Shown piece by piece: positions 15,294 through 24,182 of a DNA stretch of 50,470 nt. Position numbers and translations under genes: made by a program. How positions within the stretch are numbered: the first letter of the stretch is position 1; each line of letters starts with the position of its first letter. The DNA comes from Burkholderiaceae bacterium (lineage in GTDB: Bacteria; Pseudomonadota; Gammaproteobacteria; Burkholderiales; Burkholderiaceae_C). The stretch covers positions 1 to 50,470 of the forward strand of contig JAURWR010000068.1 in the NCBI GenBank assembly GCA_030654805.1, written 5' to 3'. The notes under the pieces were generated by a model. The model searched no databases, was not told where the DNA came from, and was given only the letters and a program-made list of their open reading frames with translations.

Positions 15294-16244
15294 ATGAAAA
15301 CCATCCGCACCCTGTTGACGGCGTCGATCGCCCTGGCGCTGGCCGCCTGCCAGACCACCCCACCGCAGAACACCGACCTGGTCGCCGCACGCAGCACGCT
15401 CTCGCAGGCGCGCAGCAACCCTGGCGTCGCCCGCAGCGGCGCGGTCGAACTGGAACGTGCGTTGCAGGCCATGAGCGCGGCCGAAACGGCGTGGGCCACC
15501 GACCGCAACGTCGATGAAACACGCCACCTGGCATACATCGCCCGCCAGCGTGCCGAAATTGCCCTCGCGGTAGGCAGACAGGCCGACGCAGACCTGAGGG
15601 TGCAGCAAGCCGGCGTTGAGCGAGAGCGGGTGCAGCTCGACGCGCGCTCGCGCGAGGCCGATGTGGCGACCGAGAACGCCCGCGTGGCGCAGGCCGACGC
15701 GAATACCGCCAAGGCCAGCGCCGTGGCAGCCCAGGGCGCCGCACAGACATCCCGCAACGAGGCCGAGCTGTCTCGCGAACAGGCCGACGCGGCCCGCCTG
15801 CTGGCGATTCAGCAGTCCGATCGTGCGGCGGGGCTCGAACGCGATCTTCAGGACCTGAAGGGCCGCAACACCGAGCGCGGCATGGTGGTCACGCTCGGGG
15901 ACGTTCTGTTCGACACCGGGCGGTCGACCTTGCAGCCCGGCGCCCAACGCAGCGTCGAACAGCTGGTGCAGGTGCTGATCCGCCATCCCGAGCGGCGCGT
16001 GCTGATCGAGGGATTCACCGACAGCGTCGGCAGCGAGGAGATGAACCTGCAGCTGTCGCGCCGCCGCGCGGAGACCTTCCAGCAGCAGCTGACGAACGGT
16101 GGCATCGCGACCGACCGCATCGAAGTACGGGCTTGGGGTGAAGCCAACCCGGTGGCGGACAACGGCACCGCCGCAGGTCGTCAGCAGAACCGACGCGTCG
16201 AGGTGCTGTTCTCGGATGCCGCAGGCCGCATCGCGGTGCGCTGA
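15294..16244 (+). CDS. DUF4398/OmpA-family peptidoglycan-binding lipoprotein
   Basis: A 316-residue envelope protein. The lipobox LAAC (Cys19) anchors it in a membrane. A long helical DUF4398-like region rich in Ala, Arg and Glu (about 30-200) is followed by an OmpA-like domain (about 205-310) with the peptidoglycan-binding loop GFTDSVGSEEMNLQLSRRRA and GDVLFDTGRSTLQPGA. It is the second cistron of a pair with the short DUF4398 lipoprotein, and a strong hairpin follows the stop at 16258-16298. It probably ties the outer membrane to peptidoglycan, and the helical part may interact with its smaller neighbour. Confidence 0.9.
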   Translation: MKTIRTLLTASIALALAACQTTPPQNTDLVAARSTLSQARSNPGVARSGAVELERALQAMSAAETAWATDRNVDETRHLAYIARQRAEIALAVGRQADADLRVQQAGVERERVQLDARSREADVATENARVAQADANTAKASAVAAQGAAQTSRNEAELSREQADAARLLAIQQSDRAAGLERDLQDLKGRNTERGMVVTLGDVLFDTGRSTLQPGAQRSVEQLVQVLIRHPERRVLIEGFTDSVGSEEMNLQLSRRRAETFQQQLTNGGIATDRIEVRAWGEANPVADNGTAAGRQQNRRVEVLFSDAAGRIAVR

Positions 16245-16257
16245 CATCCCTTCTGTC

Positions 16258-16298
16258 GACGGAACGATCGGTGCGCGTGCCGCGCCGATCGTTCCGTC
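16258..16298 (+). terminator. Strong 14-bp hairpin after the OmpA-type gene
   Basis: GACGGAACGATCGG (16258-16271) pairs perfectly with 16285-16298 around a 13-base loop, beginning 14 bp after the stop. There is no T-run. Confidence 0.6.
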
Positions 16299-16340
16299 GC
16301 GTCACCCCCGCAAGCGCCGAAAGGTGTCACGCTCGCCACC

Positions 16341-17369
16341 ATGTCCGCATCCCTTCGATCTCGCCTGACGCTGCTCTTGCTGTCGGTGCTGCTGCCCGGT
16401 CTCGCGGCAGCGGTCTGGGTCATCGCGAGCACCTGGCAGGCTGAACAAGAGGCGCTGTCGACGGCCGCGGCTGTCGAGTCAATCCGGCAGGCAGCGCCGC
16501 GCCAGGATGAACCACAGTCCGTCATCGATCACCACGAACGACCGTCAGAGCGGGCAGTCGGCGCCACCCTGCGCGTCGCCATCGGATCGCTGGTGCTGCT
16601 CGGCTTGGCATTGGGCGGCGTCGCGTGGGTCGCAACGCGCCGCATCGTCAACCCCTCCGAATCCTCAGTCGAGACCCGCCCCGATGCACCATCCGCTGAC
16701 GGTGAGAGCGAAGCCGGCGCTTCGGACCGCGAGCGCATCGAAGCGCTGGGCCGCTTGACTGGTGGCGTGGTGCACGACTTCAACAACCTGCTCGGTGTCA
16801 TCAGCAACAGCGCGCACCTGATCCAGCGCCAGGCCCCCGGTCCCGAACTGCAGGCACCGGTGGCCGCCACGCTGCGCGCGGTGGAGGCCGGCAGCCGACT
16901 GACACAACACCTGATGCGCTTTGCCAGCCGGCACCCGTCGGCGCCGCACGCGGTCGATCTGTCCAGCACGCTGGCGGAGGCGGACGAATTCTTGAAATCA
17001 ATGGCCGGCAGGCGCATCGAGTTGTCCGTGGCGGTGGCGCCTGCCACGCGACCCGTGATGGTCGACGCCAGCGCGCTGGAGCTGGCGCTCACCACGCTGA
17101 CACTGAACGCCCGCGATGCGATGCCTGCGGGCGGGCGGCTGCGCCTGCACGCCTGCAATGCGATGGCGGAGGACATCGACGGCTTGCCGGCCGGTGACTA
17201 TGTGCTGATCACCGTGGACGACGAGGGCACGGCGGCAGCGCAGGGCCCGGTGCCCGCCTCGGGCCTGGCGCAGGTGCATGCGTTTTGCGTGCGGTCGGGC
17301 GGCACCTCTCGCCTGGCCAGCACCCCGGGATTCGGTACGACGGTGTCGATGCTGTTGCCCGCTTGCTGA
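16341..17369 (+). CDS. Membrane histidine kinase with degenerate ATP-binding domain
   Basis: A 342-residue inner-membrane protein with two transmembrane helices (about 9-30 and 79-97) enclosing a short periplasmic loop of roughly 48 residues. The kinase core has His145 in VVHDFNNLLGVISN, the NtrB/HisKA_3-like form of the H-box, and an N-box LNARDAMPAGG. The G1 box is worn (DDEGTAAAQ in place of DxGxG) and there is no clear G2 box, so ATP binding may be poor or lost. The sensor loop is small. It may be a phosphatase, a docking partner or a decaying kinase. It lies between the OmpA-type gene and the HAD gene, with a sigma-54 response regulator close by on the other strand. Confidence 0.8.
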   Translation: MSASLRSRLTLLLLSVLLPGLAAAVWVIASTWQAEQEALSTAAAVESIRQAAPRQDEPQSVIDHHERPSERAVGATLRVAIGSLVLLGLALGGVAWVATRRIVNPSESSVETRPDAPSADGESEAGASDRERIEALGRLTGGVVHDFNNLLGVISNSAHLIQRQAPGPELQAPVAATLRAVEAGSRLTQHLMRFASRHPSAPHAVDLSSTLAEADEFLKSMAGRRIELSVAVAPATRPVMVDASALELALTTLTLNARDAMPAGGRLRLHACNAMAEDIDGLPAGDYVLITVDDEGTAAAQGPVPASGLAQVHAFCVRSGGTSRLASTPGFGTTVSMLLPAC

Positions 17370-17524
17370 TGCCACGTTCAGCCGGAAGCTGACGGCGGCT
17401 TTGCGGTCGAAGGGCGCGTCGCTGAACACGCCGGCATTCGACATGCAATCCGGTCAAAGTTGCAGCCCGCCCCAGGAACACCGATTGCCGCGCAACGGCA
17501 ACGTACCTCCTCGACGCCTTCACC

Positions 17525-18166
17525 ATGAACGAACACACGCTGAGGTTCACCCTGCCTGCGGTCGCCGCGTCGACGTCGCGCCCTGCCGTGTTCATCGACC
17601 AGGTCGGCACGCTGGTGGACAACGTGCCCTACAACGCCGACCCGGCCTTGCTGCGCTTGAAGCCGTCGGCCTGCGAAGCCATGGCAGCCCTGGCAGCCGC
17701 CGGGCTGGCACTGGTGCTCGTGAGCAACCAGAGTGGCATCGGTCGCGGCTACTTCACGCGCAGTCAGTTCTCGTCCCTGCAGGCCGTGCTGGAGCAACGC
17801 CTGCGCGATGAAGCCGGCGTCGAGCTGACCGACTTCGTGATCTGTCCGCACGTCCCAGCGGCGGACGGCCAACCCGCCTGCCTGTGTCGCAAGCCCGCGC
17901 CGGGCATGCTGGTACGCGCCGCCCGCGCTCACCGCATCGATCTGTCGTCGTCATGGATGGTGGGTGACACGCTCGACGACATCGAGGCGGGTCGCCGCGC
18001 AGGATGCCGCACGGTGCTGCTGGACGATGGACGAGAGACTGTCTGGCGCCGCTCTCCGTTGCGCATCCCGCACGGCCGCTGCGTGGACTGGGCCGGCGTG
18101 TCGCGGCTGATCCTGGCCGACCGCAGTGGATTGCGGCCCAGCACGGCTCCGGTGGTGCTCGCGTGA
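17525..18166 (+). CDS. HAD-IIIA phosphatase-like protein (GmhB type) with altered active site
   Basis: A 213-residue protein like D-glycero-D-manno-heptose 1,7-bisphosphate phosphatase. The nucleophile Asp25 is present, but the second Asp of the DxDGT motif is Val27 (FIDQVGTLV). The other motifs are kept: LVLVSNQSGIGRG, the zinc-loop ligands in ICPHVP and CLCRKPAPGM, and GDTLDDIEAG. The missing general acid/base would be expected to cut phosphatase activity strongly. It could be a binding or regulatory homologue; a sequencing error is another explanation. It is the last plus-strand gene before the convergent response regulator (19 bp between the stops). In heptose synthesis GmhB normally sits with gmhA or hldE, which are absent here. 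Confidence 0.8.
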   Translation: MNEHTLRFTLPAVAASTSRPAVFIDQVGTLVDNVPYNADPALLRLKPSACEAMAALAAAGLALVLVSNQSGIGRGYFTRSQFSSLQAVLEQRLRDEAGVELTDFVICPHVPAADGQPACLCRKPAPGMLVRAARAHRIDLSSSWMVGDTLDDIEAGRRAGCRTVLLDDGRETVWRRSPLRIPHGRCVDWAGVSRLILADRSGLRPSTAPVVLA

Positions 18167-18185
18167 CGGCGAGCGCCCGGCAGCA

Positions 18186-19619
18186 TCAATCGACGTCGAC
18201 GCTGCTGCCGATGCCGTCCCCGGCGTATTCCTTCAGCCGGTTGTAGAGCGTCTTCAGGCTGATGCCGAGCGCCGCAGCGGTGCGCTCCTTGTGGTGGTGG
18301 TAGGCCCGCAGGGTGGCCAGGATCAGCGCCCGTTCGGCCTGCGCCATCGAGGTGCCGATCGGCAGCGTGATGCTCTCGTCGCAGGTCTGTGACGACGCTG
18401 TGGCCCGGGGGTCCGGCTCCGAGGCCCGCGCCGATGCGGTCGGCGTCACAGGCAACGCTGCCGGGGCAGCGTCCGGGAGGCACTCTGCGTCGATCGCCTC
18501 GCCTGCCGACATCACGTACGCCCGCTGCACGGCGTTGCGCAGTTCACGCACATTGCCCGGCCAGCGGTGGCGGCTCAACCGGTCGAGCGCCGCCGCGCTG
18601 AACCGCTTGGCCTGGCCCTGCTGCACACCGAAAGCCGCGAGGAAGTGCTGGGCGAGCAAAGGCACGTCGCTCAGCCGGTCACGCAAGGGCGGCAACTCGA
18701 TCGGAAAAACGTTCAATCGGTAAAACAGGTCTTCACGCAATTTTCCCGATGCGACAGCCTGCTCGGGCAACCGGTTGGTGGCCGCCAGCACGCGCACGTC
18801 GGTTTCCTGCGTCAGGGTCGAACCCACCCGCATGAAGCGGCCGGTCTCCAGCACGCGCAGCAGCTTGACCTGCAACTCCATCGGCATCTCGGTGATCTCG
18901 TCGAGGAACAGCGTGCCGCCGCTGGCGCGCTCGAAGAAGCCGAGGTGCTGGCGGTCGGCGCCGGTGAAGCTGCCTTTCTCGTGGCCGAAGATCTCGCTCT
19001 CGATCAGGTTGGGCGAGATCGCGCCGCAGTTGATCGCGAGGAACGCCTGCTTGCGGCGGCGGCTCAGGTCGTGCACCGTCTGCGCAACGACCTCCTTGCC
19101 GCTGCCGCTCTCTCCGGTAATGAACACCGTGACGCTGGTGCCGGCGACGCGCGTGATCTGCTCGTACAGCCGCAGCATCGAAGGCGCCCGCCCCCACAGC
19201 TGCCCGAAATGGCCGCTCGGTTCGACCTGCGACACCAGCACCTCGACCTCGGCCTTCAGCACCGCCGGCTTCATGAAGCGCGACAGCACGCCTTGCAGCT
19301 GGCGCATGTTGATCGGCTTGACGATGTAGTCGGCCGCACCGAGCCGCAGCGCCTGGATCGAGGTTTCGAGGCTGGCGTGGCCGGTGATCAGCACGATCTC
19401 GGAATCGGCCAGCATGTGGCGGTCGGCAAGCAGGTCCATCCCGCTGCCATCGGGCAGTTGCAGATCGAGCAGGACGATGTCCGGCTGCTGCAAGGCGATC
19501 TGGCGCCGGGCGTCGCGCAGGCTGTGCACCACCGCCACGGTGAGTCCTTCGCCCGCGATCAGGGCCTTGAGGGTGGAAGCCGAATCCACGTCGTCATCGA
19601 CGATCAGGGCATGTGTCAT
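18186..19619 (-). CDS. Sigma-54-dependent response regulator (NtrC family)
   Basis: A 477-residue transcription activator. Its receiver domain has phospho-Asp52 ([13 protein letters not shown]) and conserved Lys101. The AAA+ domain has Walker A GESGSGKE (169-176), the sigma-54-contact loop GSFTGA (216-221), Walker B GGTLFLDE, and a C-terminal Fis-type helix-turn-helix ([20 protein letters not shown]). ATG 19619 is chosen because it begins the receiver ([14 protein letters not shown]). It needs RpoN, and a stand-alone rpoN lies 7 kb away. Candidate kinases are the degenerate kinase at 16341, the GGDEF-kinase and the hybrid kinase; no kinase is directly adjacent in the same operon. Its target promoters are unknown. 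Confidence 0.93.
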   Translation of the reverse strand: MTHALIVDDDVDSASTLKALIAGEGLTVAVVHSLRDARRQIALQQPDIVLLDLQLPDGSGMDLLADRHMLADSEIVLITGHASLETSIQALRLGAADYIVKPINMRQLQGVLSRFMKPAVLKAEVEVLVSQVEPSGHFGQLWGRAPSMLRLYEQITRVAGTSVTVFITGESGSGKEVVAQTVHDLSRRRKQAFLAINCGAISPNLIESEIFGHEKGSFTGADRQHLGFFERASGGTLFLDEITEMPMELQVKLLRVLETGRFMRVGSTLTQETDVRVLAATNRLPEQAVASGKLREDLFYRLNVFPIELPPLRDRLSDVPLLAQHFLAAFGVQQGQAKRFSAAALDRLSRHRWPGNVRELRNAVQRAYVMSAGEAIDAECLPDAAPAALPVTPTASARASEPDPRATASSQTCDESITLPIGTSMAQAERALILATLRAYHHHKERTAAALGISLKTLYNRLKEYAGDGIGSSVDVD

Positions 19620-19711
19620 CGGGAGATGGCCTCCAGCGTCCTGTGAGTTCGCATGATGCCTCACGGGTTTGACATGGCCACGACGGGATGGAACCGAAGG
19701 ACGCTTCAACA

Positions 19712-19725
19712 TTGAGATTCATCAA
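19712..19725. promoter_or_regulatory. Fnr-type box
   Basis: TTGAGATTCATCAA matches the Fnr/Crp-type palindrome TTGA-N6-TCAA, 93 bp before the response-regulator start and 104 bp before the Tim44-like gene. A Crp/Fnr-family protein is encoded at 5519-6304. A chance match is possible. Confidence 0.35.
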
Positions 19726-19829
19726 GGCGGCCCCATCTCGGAGAATGCGAATGTCCTCGGAGACGGGCCGGCAGCGCTCAGCCGCTACGATGCCCTTCTC
19801 TTCCTGAACTGAACCCAAAGGAACGCAAG

Positions 19830-20744
19830 ATGAAATCCTGGATCCTGGCTTTGTCGGTGGCGGTGATGGCCGCCGGCCTGGCGCCCTTGAGCGTCGATGC
19901 CAAACGCCTGGGTGGCGGCAGTTCATCGGGCATGCAGCGCAGCCTGCCAAGCCGCAGCACACCGGACGCCACACCGGCCAAACCGGCGCAGGCAACGCCG
20001 ACGGCGCCTGGCACGGCCGGGGCTGCACCGGCGGCCGCGCCCAAGCGCTCGTGGATGGGCCCGATCGCCGGCCTTGCCGCCGGCCTGGGCATCGCGGCCT
20101 TGATGAGCCACCTGGGCATGGGCGCCGAGTTCGGCAACATCCTGATGATGCTGCTGCTGGCTGGCGTCGCCTTCGTCGCGATCCGCTTCGTGATGAGCCG
20201 CATGGGTGCCAAGTCGTCTGCGCGGCCGATGCAGGCACCGGGCGGCATGCAGTTCGCGGGAGCAGGCGCCGGCGCGGGATCGGGTGCAGGGTCGGGCTGG
20301 AACGCACAACCGGCCATTGAGCCGGTGCTGCCTTCGCCACCCGTGCAAGCCACCTTCGCACGGCCGCCGACGGTGCCTGTCGGCTTCGACCAGGCAGGTT
20401 TCGAGCGCATCGCGAAGATGATCTTCATCCGCATGCAGGCCGCCAACGACAGCGCCGACCTGAACGACCTGCGCCAGTTCACCACGCCCGAGATGTATGC
20501 GGCGGTCAAGCTCGATCTGCAGGAACGCGGCAGCAGCACACAGCACACCGATGTGGTGCGGGTCGACGCGGACGTGCTGGACTTTTCCGACGAGACCGAG
20601 CGCCAGGTGGTCAGCGTGCGCTTCCACGGCCTGATCAAGGAAGAAGCGTCCGGGCCGACCCAACCGTTCGACGAAGTCTGGCACCTGGTGAAGCCGAATG
20701 ACGGCAGCCAGTGGGCCATCGCCGGCATCCAGCAGACGGCCTGA
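19830..20744 (+). CDS. Tim44-like domain protein
   Basis: A 304-residue membrane protein. It has an N-terminal signal-like segment (to about 24), a Gly/Ser/Pro-rich spacer, a transmembrane helix (about 105-123, NILMMLLLAGVAFVAIRF), a Gly/Ala-rich linker, and a C-terminal Tim44-like fold (about 190-300) with FDQAGFERIAKMIFIRMQAAND, FTTPEMYAAVKLDLQERG and FDEVWHLVKP. Bacterial Tim44-domain proteins of this layout are widespread in Burkholderiales, and their role is not settled. An AAGGAACGCAAG ribosome-binding site precedes the ATG. The following phosphoesterase gene starts 44 bp after the stop. Confidence 0.85.
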   Translation: MKSWILALSVAVMAAGLAPLSVDAKRLGGGSSSGMQRSLPSRSTPDATPAKPAQATPTAPGTAGAAPAAAPKRSWMGPIAGLAAGLGIAALMSHLGMGAEFGNILMMLLLAGVAFVAIRFVMSRMGAKSSARPMQAPGGMQFAGAGAGAGSGAGSGWNAQPAIEPVLPSPPVQATFARPPTVPVGFDQAGFERIAKMIFIRMQAANDSADLNDLRQFTTPEMYAAVKLDLQERGSSTQHTDVVRVDADVLDFSDETERQVVSVRFHGLIKEEASGPTQPFDEVWHLVKPNDGSQWAIAGIQQTA

Positions 20745-20788
20745 TCGCTGGCTGCTCAGCGCCCTGAAGGCCACGTGTCCGCTCGCCC

Positions 20789-21625
20789 TTGACCACGCTG
20801 CTGCACATCTCGGACACGCATTTCGGCACCGAGCAGGCGCCGGTGGTCGAGGCGCTGGTCCGACTGAGCAGTGAGATCGCACCCGACCTGCTGGTGCTGT
20901 CGGGCGACATCACGCAGCGTGCCACGCCAGAACAGTTCGCTGCCGCGCGCCGGTTCGTCGACCGCCTCGGGGTTCCGCGGATGGCCATTCCGGGCAACCA
21001 CGACATTCCGCTGTTCAACGGCGTGGCGCGCCTGCTGTTTCCGTACGCACGCTTCCAGGGCGCCTTCGGGGAGGCGCTGGAGCCGACGCACGACAGTGCC
21101 GACCTGCTGGTGCTGTGCGTGAAGACCACGCGTCGCCTGCGCCACGTCGAAGGCCAGGTCTCGTCGGCACAGATCGAGCGGGTCGCCGCCCGGCTGCGCA
21201 GCGCGCGGCCCGGGCAGTTGCGCGTGGTGGTCGTCCATCAGCCGCTGCATGTCGAAGGCGAGGCCGAGAAAAAGCACCTGCTGCGCGGCTGCGAGGCCGC
21301 GTTGCAGCGCTGGGCAGAAGCTGGCGCCGACGTGGCGCTGGGCGGGCACATCCACCTGCCCTACATGCGCGAGCTGACACCGGCCGGCGCCGGTGGTGCA
21401 CGCATCGTCGTCGCGCAGGCCGGCACCGCCGTGTCAAGCCGTGTGCGGCGCGATGTGCCGAACTCGGTCAACGTGGTTCGGCACGATGCCACCGATGACG
21501 CAGGCTGCACGATCGAGCGCTGGGACTACAGCGCGGAGCGCGACGCCTTCGAGCGCATCGAATCACGTCGCTTCAACCGGAACTGGCCCCCGGCTCGCAA
21601 CTATCGGCGGATGCTGGAACGATGA
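20789..21625 (+). CDS. Metallophosphoesterase (calcineurin-like)
   Basis: A 278-residue cytoplasmic phosphoesterase of the calcineurin-like superfamily. All metal-site motifs are visible: HISDTHFG, LSGDIT, PGNHD, VVVHQP and GGHIHLP. The start is taken as the TTG at 20789 because it lies immediately before the LLHISDTH strand and no ATG or GTG in frame is closer. Its substrate could be a cyclic nucleotide or a phosphodiester lipid headgroup; sequence alone does not decide. Its 3' end overlaps the convergent diacylglycerol-kinase gene by 53 bp. Confidence 0.88.
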   Translation: MTTLLHISDTHFGTEQAPVVEALVRLSSEIAPDLLVLSGDITQRATPEQFAAARRFVDRLGVPRMAIPGNHDIPLFNGVARLLFPYARFQGAFGEALEPTHDSADLLVLCVKTTRRLRHVEGQVSSAQIERVAARLRSARPGQLRVVVVHQPLHVEGEAEKKHLLRGCEAALQRWAEAGADVALGGHIHLPYMRELTPAGAGGARIVVAQAGTAVSSRVRRDVPNSVNVVRHDATDDAGCTIERWDYSAERDAFERIESRRFNRNWPPARNYRRMLER

Positions 21626-22502
21626 CGCGCAGCGCGCCGGGCCTCACCCGGTAGCGCAATGGTGTGGCCATCGACCACACCTCGCCATCGGTGGCCACGT
21701 GAAGGCGCTTGCGGCGGGTTTCGATCAGCAATTCGGTCGCCGTCAGGGCGTCGAAGTCGCGCGACTGACGCAGGCGACCGAACAGCGCACGCAGCGCCAG
21801 CCACAGCAGCCGCAGCCGACCCGGCCGCTGCGCAACGTAGAGGCACAGGCGCCCTTCATCAATGCGACTGCGTCCACCGATGCGCAGGCCTTCCATCACA
21901 TATGGGTTGTTGCCGACGAACACGAACGGCGTGCGCCACTCGCGCGCCTGCCCGTCGATCACCAGCCTCACCTGCACGAACGGATAGCGGCGCAGCATCG
22001 ACCACGTCGCCCAGGCCAGCGCATGCCATTTGCTGCGGCCCAGCGTGCGCTGCTGGCGATCGCGATGGCGCACGATGTCCGGGTAGAGGCCGAGCCCCGA
22101 GTTGTTGATGAAGATGCGCCCGTTGACCTCGCCGACATCCACGTCGGTGGTGTGGCCTGCCGCGATGACACGCACCGCATCGTCGACCAGGAGCGGAATC
22201 CTCAGGTCCTTCGCGAAATGGTTCAGCGTGCCCAGCGGCAGCACGCCGAGCGGAATGCCGGTGTCCACCAGCCGCGCGGCGATCGCACTCAGCGTGCCGT
22301 CGCCGCCTCCGGCCACCACCATCGACGGCCGACCGGCGAGCGCGGCGTCGATCTCGCTGTCGCTGTCGACACCACCGCGCACGTCGATCAGGCGGATGCG
22401 CAGGCCGGCGCGCTCGAACAACCCTGGCAAGGCCTCGATCTGTGCGCGCGATTGACCGCTGCGGGCCGCGCTGTTGACGATCACCGGAATCGAATCGGGC
22501 AT
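21573..22502 (-). CDS. Diacylglycerol kinase-family lipid kinase
   Basis: A 309-residue lipid kinase of the DgkB/YegS family, phosphorylating diacylglycerol or a related lipid. The catalytic domain shows GGGDGTLSAIAARL and PLGTLNHFAKDL, the nucleotide-binding signature, and the C-terminal beta-sandwich contains NNSGLGLYPD and VGNNPYVMEGLRIGGR. ATG 22502 begins MPDSIPVIVN, the usual first strand. It follows the PAP2 phosphatase gene by 16 bp on the same strand, so one enzyme makes phosphatidate and the other could remove it. The 53-bp convergent overlap with the metallophosphoesterase is unusual. Confidence 0.9.
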   Translation of the reverse strand: MPDSIPVIVNSAARSGQSRAQIEALPGLFERAGLRIRLIDVRGGVDSDSEIDAALAGRPSMVVAGGGDGTLSAIAARLVDTGIPLGVLPLGTLNHFAKDLRIPLLVDDAVRVIAAGHTTDVDVGEVNGRIFINNSGLGLYPDIVRHRDRQQRTLGRSKWHALAWATWSMLRRYPFVQVRLVIDGQAREWRTPFVFVGNNPYVMEGLRIGGRSRIDEGRLCLYVAQRPGRLRLLWLALRALFGRLRQSRDFDALTATELLIETRRKRLHVATDGEVWSMATPLRYRVRPGALRVIVPASADSCEPGASSG

Positions 22503-22518
22503 CGGGGAAACTGCGGGG

Positions 22519-23193
22519 TCACACCGAAGGCTGCGGGCGGACGCGCTGCAGCAGCAACGCGCAGAAGGCGAGCCAGGCCAACCCCTCCGCCAGAGCCGCA
22601 AGCACATCGCTGACGAAATGAGCGCCGATGTAGACGCGGTTGTAGGCCATCAGCGTGACCATTGCGCAGGCCACGCCCCCCGCTGCAAAGCGCCGGCCGC
22701 GGTGTGCCGTGCGGGCAAAGATCACCATCAACACGAAACCGTAGAACACGACGCTGCCCGACACATGACCACTCGGGAAGCTGTAGCTCGACAGCGTGTG
22801 CAGCGGCATGTCGCCGCCTTCACCGAACACCGGCCGGTGGCGCTGGAACATCTGCTTCAGCACGCCGTTGAGGGCCAGCCCGCCGCCGACGATCAACGCC
22901 AACCTCGCAAGCTGCATCGTCTCGCCACGGCACAACAACCAGACGGACCACATGGTACCGACGACAGCGATGCCGGCGACACCATGAACCCGCGCGAGCC
23001 ACTGCATCGCTGAAGTCCATTCCCCGGAATCACGGGCCAGCAGACGTTGCGATGCATGCTGATCGAGGCTCACGAGCAGCGGGCCGGTGCCGACGTCGAA
23101 CGCGATGGCCACGAAGGCAAGCAGCGAGACGACCAGCAACACGCACCATCGGCGCCGAAGGGGGTCATCGTTCAGTGCATCGCTGCGGGTCAC
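22519..23193 (-). CDS. PAP2-family membrane phosphatase
   Basis: A 224-residue integral membrane phosphatase with about six hydrophobic helices. The three PAP2 motifs are present: KQMFQRHRP (KX6RP), SFPSGH and NRVYIGAHFVSD (the SRX5HX3D site with Asn for the first Ser). It probably acts on phosphatidate, phosphatidylglycerophosphate or undecaprenyl pyrophosphate at the inner membrane. It is upstream of the lipid kinase with 16 bp between them, so a lipid-recycling pair is likely. The exact substrate cannot be told from sequence. Confidence 0.9.
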   Translation of the reverse strand: MTRSDALNDDPLRRRWCVLLVVSLLAFVAIAFDVGTGPLLVSLDQHASQRLLARDSGEWTSAMQWLARVHGVAGIAVVGTMWSVWLLCRGETMQLARLALIVGGGLALNGVLKQMFQRHRPVFGEGGDMPLHTLSSYSFPSGHVSGSVVFYGFVLMVIFARTAHRGRRFAAGGVACAMVTLMAYNRVYIGAHFVSDVLAALAEGLAWLAFCALLLQRVRPQPSV

Positions 23194-23303
23194 GGTGTGG
23201 GCGGGCCTCGGAGTTCAGATCGTGCGGGACATGCGGGTCGATCGATTGTCGACGCTGGTCACGCCCGTGGCGGACGAGTCGGACGAAGCCGATCCACCCC
23301 CGA

Positions 23304-24134
23304 TCACTCGGTATCGGGAAATCCGGTCTCGTCCGAGTCCAGGCTGACCTGGGTGTTGCCCATGCCGAGCAGTTCGCGGGCGCGGTGCAGGCTCAGCATC
23401 TCGCGGCGCCGCTTGCGGGAGACGCCGAGATGGCGTTCGATCTCCCAGACGAGATTGATGAGGTCCTTCGGCGAACGCGCACGATGCACCCGCATCAAGG
23501 TGATCGCCGAAAACACCGGTGCATCGACCCGCAGGGTGTCGATCAGCAGTTCACGAATCTGCTGAAACAACTCGTCGGCAGCCGCCTGTGCCAGCGCGCG
23601 GCTCTGCGCGATCGACTGCGGCAACACCCTGTCGTCGGTGTTCAACGTCGCGGGTCGGGACACCGACGGCGCTGCAGCCGACACAGGCACCCTCTGCACG
23701 ATCAGCGGTCGCACCTGGCGAGGCGACTCCTCGGCGGGCACCGAGCGCGCGTCGAGTTCGACCGTGAGCACGCCCGATTGCGTGCTGATCCCACCGCTGT
23801 CCAGCGCGCCCTGCTGACTCGGTGGGTCCTCGGCGGCTGGGTCGGGGTCGATTGCCAAGTCGACCATACCCAGATGAACCAGATCCTCGAAATGCGAGGT
23901 GCTGGCACCCGCTTGCAGCGCCAGCGCCAGCACCTCGCTGAGCGGTCGACGCCCGTCGACGAGAAAGAGCATCGTGCGATGACGCTGGTTCAACCCGTGC
24001 GAACGAGTGCGCAACTCTTCGTGACCGAGCGGCGTCTTGACCGGCGGAACGGGCGTGGGCATCGGGGCGGGCAGCGGGGCAGTGGCAATCGAACGATTGT
24101 GGCGTCGCGCGATCGGCGAGGCGAGACCCGCCAC
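23304..24134 (-). CDS. Hypothetical protein, regulator-like
   Basis: Up to 276 residues; a GTG at 24134 or ATG at 24062 could be the start. The first 90 residues after the Pro-rich start (HGLNQRHRTMLFLVDGRRPLSEVLAL...FEDLVHLGMVDL) resemble a winged-helix motif seen in several Burkholderiales signalling proteins. The middle is Ser/Gln/Pro-rich, and the C-terminal 110 residues (AQAAADELFQQIRELLIDTLRVDAP...) are helical. It lies 48 bp after dusC on the same strand. Function is not assigned. The shorter start removes an Ala/Arg/Pro stretch that looks unstructured. Confidence 0.7.
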   Translation of the reverse strand: MAGLASPIARRHNRSIATAPLPAPMPTPVPPVKTPLGHEELRTRSHGLNQRHRTMLFLVDGRRPLSEVLALALQAGASTSHFEDLVHLGMVDLAIDPDPAAEDPPSQQGALDSGGISTQSGVLTVELDARSVPAEESPRQVRPLIVQRVPVSAAAPSVSRPATLNTDDRVLPQSIAQSRALAQAAADELFQQIRELLIDTLRVDAPVFSAITLMRVHRARSPKDLINLVWEIERHLGVSRKRRREMLSLHRARELLGMGNTQVSLDSDETGFPDTE

Positions 24135-24182
24135 GTGTCACTGTTGGCAACGCGACTCAGTTTGGTATCGAACGGTCACAAA

